This document shows, in pieces, positions 58,105 through 64,000 of a DNA stretch of 64,000 nt. The position numbers and the translations under genes are program-made. Origin of the DNA: JAXMCI01 sp046349435 (GTDB lineage: Bacteria; Pseudomonadota; Alphaproteobacteria; Dongiales; Dongiaceae); contig JAXMCI010000029.1 of NCBI GenBank assembly GCA_046349435.1, positions 1 to 64,000 of the forward strand, read 5' to 3'. Every line of letters starts with the position of its first letter. Within the stretch, counting starts at the first letter, position 1. A model generated the notes under the pieces. That model was given only the letters and a program-made list of their open reading frames with translations. It ran no database searches and was not told where the DNA came from.

Positions 58105-58727
58105 GGCGGCGGACCCGGGGGCGGCTCGATGGCGAGGTTGAGCTGCTCGAGCGCGGGCGTGCCGTCGGCAGCCAGCCGCAGCACCTGCAGCCGGCCGAGG
58201 TCGAGCCGGTCGGGCGGGCGGCCGAGCATCGGCCAGCCGGTCGCCCGGGCGTAGAGCGCGCGGATCACGCCCTTGTGGGTGACCGCCAGCGTGTCCCGGC
58301 CGGCGGCGGCGAGCTCGGCGAGCAGCGGCGCCAGGCGCGCCTGCACCTGGCGCGGGCTCTCGCCGCCCGGCGCGGCGAAATCAAGGCCGCGGGCCTCCAG
58401 CGCCGCGACGCCCTCCGGATCGGCGGCGCGCAGCTCGGCGAGCCGGCAGCCCTCCCAGCGGCCGAAGCTCATCTCCGACAGGCGCGGCTCGATCGCCGGC
58501 GCGGGCGCACCGGGATGGCTTGCGTGCAGCAGCGCCGCCGTCTCGCCGGCCCGGGCCAGCGGGCTGGCCAGCCAGCGCACGCCCGGCCGCAGCAGCCAGC
58601 CGGGCAGCCGCCAGGCCGCCGCCGCCGCCCGCCCGCCCGGGCTCAGCGCCAGGTCGGTGCCGCCCTGCAGCCGGCGTTCCTCGTTCCAGGCGGTCGCGGC
58701 ATGGCGGAGCAGCGCCAGGCGGATCAT
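58101..58727 (-). CDS. Histidine phosphatase family protein in the glycan operon
   Basis: 208 aa. RHAATAWNEERRLQG contains the RH[G/A] phospho-histidine site near residue 8, the second histidine is in LAVTHKGVIRAL, and WEG follows in the middle. It could dephosphorylate a sugar phosphate or lipid-linked intermediate; substrate not determined. Coupled at both ends by 4-bp overlaps. Confidence 0.83.
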   Translation of the reverse strand: MIRLALLRHAATAWNEERRLQGGTDLALSPGGRAAAAAWRLPGWLLRPGVRWLASPLARAGETAALLHASHPGAPAPAIEPRLSEMSFGRWEGCRLAELRAADPEGVAALEARGLDFAAPGGESPRQVQARLAPLLAELAAAGRDTLAVTHKGVIRALYARATGWPMLGRPPDRLDLGRLQVLRLAADGTPALEQLNLAIEPPPGPPP

Positions 58728-59887
58728 GCGGCGGCCGCCGGCCGGGGCATCGCCAGCGCGTCGGAGAGCGCCGCGTCGAGACGCCGCGCCGCGGCGGCAA
58801 TGTCGTGCTCGGCGGCCATGCGGGCCGCGGCTGCCGTTCCCAGACGGCTGCGCTCCTCCGGGGAGTCCAGCAGGCGCCCCAGCGCCGCGGCGAAGGCGCC
58901 GACATCGCCCGGCGTGGTGAGCAGGCCGGTGACCCCGTCGGCGACGATCGCCGGCACGCCGCCGAACGCGCCGGCCACCACCGCCAGGCCGCTCGCCTGG
59001 GCCTCCAGCAGCGTCATGCCCCAGGCTTCGTTGATCGCCGGCCAGGCATAGAGATCGGCGGCGGCGTAGGTGCCCGGCAGCTCCCGCTCGCCGAGCGCGC
59101 CGAGGAAGGTGACGCGCCGATCGAACCGGGCGAAGGCGGCCTCGACATCCGGCCGCGCCGGACCGTCGCCGGCCAGCAGGACGTGCCAGGGCCGGTCGGC
59201 AAGCCGGCCGAGCGCATCGGCCAGCAGCCGGTAGGAGGCGAGCTTGTCGCCCGGACGCATCATGGCGACGCTGAGCAGCAGCGGCGTCGCCACGTCGAGC
59301 CCGAGCGAGATGCGCCTGGCGGCCCGCGCCACGGGTGCGACCGACCGGGCCCTGCGGTAGGGCGCGGTGTCGATGAAGGGCGGCAGCCGGCGCAGCCGCT
59401 CCGGGCCCTCGAGCAGCGGCAGCAGGCACTCGCCGTCGGCCGGGTTGAGCATCAGGACCAGGGTGGCGCCGGCGATCGCCGCCGCCGCAGCCCGGTGGCC
59501 GAGGTCCCAGGCACCGCCGGCCCGCTTGGGCGCATGCGAGGCCTCCGCCACGAGATAGGGGATGCCGAGCGCGCGGCTGACCGGCGGCCCCAGCCAGTCC
59601 GGCGCCTTGTGGTAGAGGTGATAGGTGAGCCAGGCCTGCGGCCGCCCCTCCGGCGGGGCGGCCAGCCAGCCGGCGATCAACGCCCGGGCGCGCGCGGCGC
59701 CGCGGCCGGCGATGGCGCGCTGCCGCGCCGGCTCGCCGCTTCCCTCGTAGCTGCGCAGCCGGCTCGCCACCGTCACCTCGTGCCCGCCCAGCGCCAGCGC
59801 CGCCATCAGCAGCCGGGCCATCCGCCGGTCGCCCGACGGCACGGGATGGTCGGGCGGCTTGAGCGGCGCGTAGAAGGCTACGCGCAT
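58724..59887 (-). CDS. Glycosyltransferase family 4 protein
   Basis: 387 aa. N-terminal PLKPPDHPVPSGDRRMARLL and the C-terminal E-x7-E region in NEAWGMTLLEAQASGLAVVAG (GT4 donor site) are typical, along with HVLLAGDGPARPDVE. Retaining GT-B enzyme, sugar unknown. Its start overlaps the end of the upstream GT4 gene by 10 bp. Confidence 0.88.
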   Translation of the reverse strand: MRVAFYAPLKPPDHPVPSGDRRMARLLMAALALGGHEVTVASRLRSYEGSGEPARQRAIAGRGAARARALIAGWLAAPPEGRPQAWLTYHLYHKAPDWLGPPVSRALGIPYLVAEASHAPKRAGGAWDLGHRAAAAAIAGATLVLMLNPADGECLLPLLEGPERLRRLPPFIDTAPYRRARSVAPVARAARRISLGLDVATPLLLSVAMMRPGDKLASYRLLADALGRLADRPWHVLLAGDGPARPDVEAAFARFDRRVTFLGALGERELPGTYAAADLYAWPAINEAWGMTLLEAQASGLAVVAGAFGGVPAIVADGVTGLLTTPGDVGAFAAALGRLLDSPEERSRLGTAAAARMAAEHDIAAAARRLDAALSDALAMPRPAAAA

Positions 59888-61137
59888 TGCGCCGCTCCCC
59901 GGCCTGCCGCCGGCGCCAGGCCGAAGCGGGCGGCCAGCCGGTCGAGCCCGCCGGCCTCGTCGAAGTCGCGCCGCACCCGGGCGAAGCCGGCCTCCCCCAG
60001 CCGCTGCCGCAGCGCCGGGTCGCCGATCATCCGGGCCAGCGCCGCGGCCAGCGCCGCCGGCTCGCCCGGCGGCGCCAGCAGGCCGGTCTCGCCGTCGATC
60101 ACCAGCTCGGGCACCGCGGCGACCGCGGTCGAGACCACCGCCAGGCGTTGGCTCTGCGCCTCGAGCAGCACGTTGGGCAGGCCGTCGCGGTCGCCGTCGG
60201 CGGCGATCCGGCTGGCCAGCACGAAGAGGTCGGCGGCGCGGTAGCGGCGCAGCACCTCCTCCTGCGGCTGCGCGCCCAGCCATTCGATGCGCTCGGCCAG
60301 CCCGAGCGCCGCCGCCTGCTGCTTCAGCCCGGCGGCGAGCGGGCCGCCGCCGACATGGACGAGGCGCCAGGCGAGGCCCGGCGGCAGCCGCGCCAGCGCC
60401 GCCAGCAGGTCGTCGAGCCCCTTCTTCGGCACCGCCCGGCCGACCGACAGCAGGGCGATCGGCCGGCCGGGGTCGCTGCCGTCGGCGCCGGCCGGCCGCG
60501 GCGGCGGCGCGGCGAAGCGCGCGAAGTCGAGGCCGTGATAGAGCAGCGTCACCCGCCCCGGCTCCGGCGCCAGCGCCTCGAGCCGGGCGAGGCCGTAGCG
60601 GTTGCAGGTGACCAGCCACTCGATCGCCGCCAGCTTCTCGCGGATCTCCCAGTCCGGCAGCAGCCAGATGTCCTTGGCGTGCGCCGAGCCGCTCCAGGGC
60701 AGGCCGCGCATGACGGCGGCGTAGCGCGCCACCGAGCCCGGCGTGTGCAGGAAGTGCGAGTGCAGCCGCCCGATCTCGGCCGGCAGCTCGGCCGCCAGCA
60801 CCAGCGCCTGGCCGAGGCGCCGGGCCCGGTTCACCGTGCGGTCGCGCCGGAAGTCGCGCAGCCACAGCCCGAGCGCGCGGCGGTAGCCGGGCAGACGGCG
60901 GGCCCGCCACCAGCCCTTCAGCGATCGCCAGGGCTCGTGCAGGACGTATTCCGGCAGGTAGAGCAGCGGGGCGCGGATCTGGCCGTGCACGGGATGCTGC
61001 ACCCGGTCGGTCGGATGGCGCAGCGAGACGATGCGGATGTCGAGCCCGCGCGCCTCCAGCCCGTGGATCTCCTGGGCGATGAAGGTCTCGCTGAGCCGCG
61101 GATAGCCCTTGAGGACGAACGCGACCGGCGCCGGCAT
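59878..61137 (-). CDS. Glycosyltransferase family 4 protein
   Basis: 419 aa. Opening FVLKGYPRLSETFIAQEI is typical of WcaL/colanic-acid-like GT4 enzymes; HSHFLHTPGSVARYAAVM and the donor-site DGLPNVLLEAQSQRLAVVS follow. Retaining glycosyltransferase. The gene upstream ends 61 bp away, so this may be the start of a coupled sub-operon. Confidence 0.9.
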   Translation of the reverse strand: MPAPVAFVLKGYPRLSETFIAQEIHGLEARGLDIRIVSLRHPTDRVQHPVHGQIRAPLLYLPEYVLHEPWRSLKGWWRARRLPGYRRALGLWLRDFRRDRTVNRARRLGQALVLAAELPAEIGRLHSHFLHTPGSVARYAAVMRGLPWSGSAHAKDIWLLPDWEIREKLAAIEWLVTCNRYGLARLEALAPEPGRVTLLYHGLDFARFAAPPPRPAGADGSDPGRPIALLSVGRAVPKKGLDDLLAALARLPPGLAWRLVHVGGGPLAAGLKQQAAALGLAERIEWLGAQPQEEVLRRYRAADLFVLASRIAADGDRDGLPNVLLEAQSQRLAVVSTAVAAVPELVIDGETGLLAPPGEPAALAAALARMIGDPALRQRLGEAGFARVRRDFDEAGGLDRLAARFGLAPAAGRGAAQCA

Positions 61138-61198
61138 GACGGGCCGTTCTAGCCCCTCGCCCGCGTCCGCGCCGCGGGAGAGGGGGAGGCCGAATCCA

Positions 61199-62440
61199 TC
61201 AGCGCGACTTCCGCGTCGCCAGGCGGAGCTGCGGCTGGCGGCCGCGGGCCAGCCAGTGGTCGACCAGCCGGTTGACGTTGGCGAGCCCGTCGAGCAGGCC
61301 GGGCACCACCACCTGCGACGGCCGCCGCTGCTGCGGCAGCTGGCGCAGGGCGGTGGCCATGACCCGCGGATCGTGCGGCCCGTCCTCGGGCAGCATCTGC
61401 GCCAGCCCGAGCTCCTGGGCGCGCGCGGCGCGGATCGCCTGCTCCATGCGCGGCCGCGTGCGCGGCACGATCAGCGCCCGCCGGTCGAAGGACAGGATCT
61501 CGCAGAAGGTGTTGTAGCCGCCCATCGCGACGATGCCCGCGGACCGCGCCATCAGCTGCTCCAGCTGGGCGTCGAAGGTGATCGCCTCGACCTTGCGCAG
61601 CTTGGCGGCGCGGGCGACGAACTCCGCCTGCCGCTCGGACTGCATGAAGGGCCCGAGCACCAGCAGCGCCGGCAGCGGCAGGGTGCGGTCCGTCTCGTAG
61701 GCCCGCAGCACCCAGTCGATGATGCCGTCGCCGTCGCCGCCGCCGCCGGTGGTGACCAGCAGGAACGGCTCGCTGATCTTCTGCAGCGGCGCCGGCTGCT
61801 GCGCGGCCGATTGCGGCAGGCTGCGCCGGAGATAGCCGGTGTAGGTCATCTTGCGCCGGACCGAGCGCGGCAGCTCGATGCCGGCCAGCGGGTCGCAGAT
61901 CTGCGGCAGGCCGTAGACCCAGATCTCGTCATAGAGGTCGCGCAGCGCCGGCAGGACGTTCTTGCGCTTCCATTCCGGCGCCAGCAGGCTGGGCTCGTCC
62001 ATCACGTCGCGCAGCCCGAGGATCAGCGGCGTGCCGCGCGCCTTCAGCAGGTGCAGCGACTCCTCGACCTCGCCGCGCAGCCCGAGCGGCTCCTTGTCGA
62101 CGATGAACAGGTCGGGATCGAAGATCTCCGCCACGTGGTGGATGATCGAGCTGCGCATCGCCAGCGTCTGCTGCGTGTCGATATGCAGGCTGAGCGAGGT
62201 GTAGTCGCCGTTGCGCAGCTTGATGACGCCGGGCACCCGCACGAAATCGACCCGCGCGCGGAAGTCGAAGCTGCCGATGATCGGCGAGCCGGTGATGATC
62301 AGGACCGAGATGTCCTTGTTGTGCTCGACCAGCGCATGGGCGATCGCGCGGCAACGGCGGAGGTGGCCGAGACCGAACGTATCGTGGCTGTAGATGAGGA
62401 CGCGCGCGCTTCCGCTGGCGCCTCGATCCTTGACGCTCAT
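61199..62440 (-). CDS. MurG-like glycosyltransferase, first gene of the glycan operon
   Basis: 413 aa. VLIYSHDTFGLGHLRRCRAIAHAL and the C-terminal AMGGYNTFCEILSFDRRALIVPR show the same GT-B layout as the gene at 56959-58104. LVTTGGGGDGDG is the nucleotide-sugar loop. Soluble, probably at the inner membrane face. It diverges from the ABC transporter gene across 211 bp that should hold both promoters; no clear -35/-10 pair was found there. Confidence 0.88.
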   Translation of the reverse strand: MSVKDRGASGSARVLIYSHDTFGLGHLRRCRAIAHALVEHNKDISVLIITGSPIIGSFDFRARVDFVRVPGVIKLRNGDYTSLSLHIDTQQTLAMRSSIIHHVAEIFDPDLFIVDKEPLGLRGEVEESLHLLKARGTPLILGLRDVMDEPSLLAPEWKRKNVLPALRDLYDEIWVYGLPQICDPLAGIELPRSVRRKMTYTGYLRRSLPQSAAQQPAPLQKISEPFLLVTTGGGGDGDGIIDWVLRAYETDRTLPLPALLVLGPFMQSERQAEFVARAAKLRKVEAITFDAQLEQLMARSAGIVAMGGYNTFCEILSFDRRALIVPRTRPRMEQAIRAARAQELGLAQMLPEDGPHDPRVMATALRQLPQQRRPSQVVVPGLLDGLANVNRLVDHWLARGRQPQLRLATRKSR

Positions 62441-62651
62441 GGTCCCTGCAAGCCGCCCCCGGCGGACCCCCCCGCCTGACGGACTGGAACTATGCCACAG
62501 AGCGGCGAGGGGCGGAAAGTGCAGTTTTCGTGACGCTTTGCCGCGCCCTGGCCGGCCGGGCGGCGCCGGACGGCGGCCTTACTCGACTGGCCGAAGTCGG
62601 CTACATTAGCCGGCGCGCGAGCGGGGGTGGGGGTCGCGCCGGAGTCCCGGA

Positions 62652-64000
62652 ATGGAACGGAGCCTGTTCAAGTACATCCTGCGGCACAGCCGCGGCGAGC
62701 AGCTGGTCATCCTGCTGATCGTCGTCCTGTCCCAGGTCTTCTACTTCGTGTCGCTCGACATTCCCAAGACCATCGTCAACAAGGCCATCCAGGGCAAGGG
62801 CTTCGACTCGCCGACCGCGTCGCTGCCTTTCTTCGTGATGGAGTTCGACTGGCCGTCCTTCCTGGCGCCGATCGGGCTCAGCGGCCGCGCCGTGCTGTTC
62901 CCCGGAATCGAGCTGGAGCGGATTCCCTACCTCGTCGCCATCACCAGCCTGTTCCTCTTCATGGTGCTGGTGAACAACGCCTTCAAATACCAGATCAACA
63001 CCCAGAAGGGACGCCTCGGCGAGCGCATGCTGCGCCGGCTCCGCTTCGAGCTGCTCGACCGCATCCTGCGCTTTCCGCCGAGCCATCTGCGCCGCGTCAA
63101 GCAGGCCGAGATGGCGACCATGATCAAGGACGAGGTCGAGCCGCTCGGCGGCTTCATCGGCGACGCCTTCGTCCAGCCCGCCTTCCTGGGGGGCCAGGCC
63201 CTGACCGCCCTGATCTTCATCCTCGGCCAGAGCTGGTGGCTGGGCGGCGTCACCGTCGTGGTGCTGGCGATGCAGATCGGCATCATCCCGGCGCTGCGCA
63301 AGCCGATCCTCGATCTCGGCCGGCGGCGCCAGGTGACGGCCCGCCAGCTTGCCGGCCGGATCGCCGAATGCGTCGACGGCGGCGCCGAGATCCACGTCAA
63401 CGACACCTCGAACTTCGAGCGGGCGGAGATCTCGGAGCGGCTCGGCCTGATCTACCGGATCCGCTTCGAGATCTATCAGCGCAAGTTCGCCGTGAAGGCG
63501 CTCAACAACCTGCTCGCCCAGGTGACGCCCTACCTCTTCTACCTGATCGGCGGCTATCTCGCGATCACCGGCCGCTTCGATCTCGGCGGGCTGCTCGCGG
63601 TGATCAACGCCTACAAGGACCTGCCCGGGCCGGTGAAGGAGCTGATCGACTGGTACCAGCAGCTGCAGGACGTGCAGATCAAGTACGAGCAGGTGATCGA
63701 GCAGTTCACGCCCGAGGGCATGCTGCCGCACGACTTCCAGGCGCCGCAGGAGGTCTCGCCGCTGGCCGGCCGGATCGCCTTCAGCAACGTCGTGGTGCTC
63801 GAGGACGGCGAGCGCAAGGTGCTCGACGGCGTCACCGCCGAGTTCGGCCTCGACGAGCATCTCGCCGTCACCGGCCCGGGCGGCGGCGGCAAGGAGATGC
63901 TGGCCATGACCCTGGCGCGGCTGGCGCGGCCGGCCAGCGGCTCGATCCGCATCGCCGGCCGCGACCTGACGGAGCTGCCGGAAGCGGTCAGCGGCCGCCG
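62652..64000 (+). CDS. ABC transporter with fused membrane and ATPase domains, degenerate Walker A (partial)
   Basis: At least 449 aa; the frame is open to the window edge. Residues about 15-335 form an exporter-type membrane domain (LVILLIVVLSQVFYF; LNNLLAQVTPYLFYLIGGYLA). The ATPase domain starts near 380. Its Walker A reads GPGGGGKE (408-415): the lysine is kept but the next residue is Glu instead of Ser/Thr, so Mg-ATP handling may be impaired. A second, active ATPase domain may follow outside the window. It diverges from a glycan operon, so it could export a glycan or lipid. Confidence 0.85.
   Translation, partial: MERSLFKYILRHSRGEQLVILLIVVLSQVFYFVSLDIPKTIVNKAIQGKGFDSPTASLPFFVMEFDWPSFLAPIGLSGRAVLFPGIELERIPYLVAITSLFLFMVLVNNAFKYQINTQKGRLGERMLRRLRFELLDRILRFPPSHLRRVKQAEMATMIKDEVEPLGGFIGDAFVQPAFLGGQALTALIFILGQSWWLGGVTVVVLAMQIGIIPALRKPILDLGRRRQVTARQLAGRIAECVDGGAEIHVNDTSNFERAEISERLGLIYRIRFEIYQRKFAVKALNNLLAQVTPYLFYLIGGYLAITGRFDLGGLLAVINAYKDLPGPVKELIDWYQQLQDVQIKYEQVIEQFTPEGMLPHDFQAPQEVSPLAGRIAFSNVVVLEDGERKVLDGVTAEFGLDEHLAVTGPGGGGKEMLAMTLARLARPASGSIRIAGRDLTELPEAVSGR

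Overview
The window is very GC-rich chromosomal DNA from an alphaproteobacterium, most likely a member of the Rhodospirillales or a close relative. This rests on gene content and order (lytic transglycosylase/Tim44-like/FxsA/SecB/DnaQ/CoaE/AroE/Maf/PpsR, then HemE/HemH/HemJ/Rho, then MnmE/MnmG/RsmG/ParA/ParB, then HolA/LptE/LeuS). Database comparison was not possible, so the genus is left open.

0-13 kb is a conserved housekeeping block: the end of a lactate-utilisation operon (lutAB), cell-wall and secretion genes, a reverse-strand set (dnaQ, coaE, aroE, maf, ppsR) and a forward-strand haem set ending in rho. The 405-bp gap between the divergent ppsR and hemE is the place where several alphaproteobacteria have their replication origin, and it holds an AT-rich tract, weak DnaA-like boxes and a tandem GATC-rich repeat. 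coaE is interrupted by a one-base frameshift.

13-24.5 kb separates rho from mnmE, which are close neighbours in many relatives. It holds a DUF268 protein, a secreted cysteine-rich protein, thiL, and a reverse-strand run: YyaL-like thioredoxin protein, methylguanine methyltransferase, dienelactone hydrolase, quinone oxidoreductase, glycolipid-binding-like protein, CPBP protease, tandem UspA, a divergent GroEL without a partner GroES, and a small cytochrome c.

24.5-35.6 kb returns to housekeeping: a DUF6489 protein, a 2Fe-2S ferredoxin, mnmE, mnmG, rsmG, parA and parB with two perfect 16-bp parS sites, then holA, lptE, leuS and a DUF3576 lipoprotein on the other strand. parS sites, parAB and the candidate origin together mark this as an origin-proximal region.

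35.8-49.5 kb is mixed: a sulfotransferase, a strongly expressed-looking porin with its own promoter and terminator, PLPBP (YggS), an L,D-transpeptidase coupled to ribA, an orphan OmpR-type regulator, a GMC oxidoreductase with an MFS transporter, a coupled string of MBL hydrolase/methyltransferase/GT2/membrane protein, and a frameshifted TetR regulator beside a perfect 21-bp palindrome and a DUF2852 gene.

49.5-64 kb is an envelope or exopolysaccharide-type locus. Reverse-strand genes, most joined by 4-bp stop/start overlaps, encode four glycosyltransferases, a histidine phosphatase, a polysaccharide deacetylase-like protein, a small membrane protein, an Opp-type ABC importer without a binding protein, and a TPR-GT41 glycosyltransferase. 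Divergent from it, and running off the window, is an ABC transporter subunit whose Walker A motif lacks the Ser/Thr after the lysine. This locus is the best candidate here for an undescribed system.
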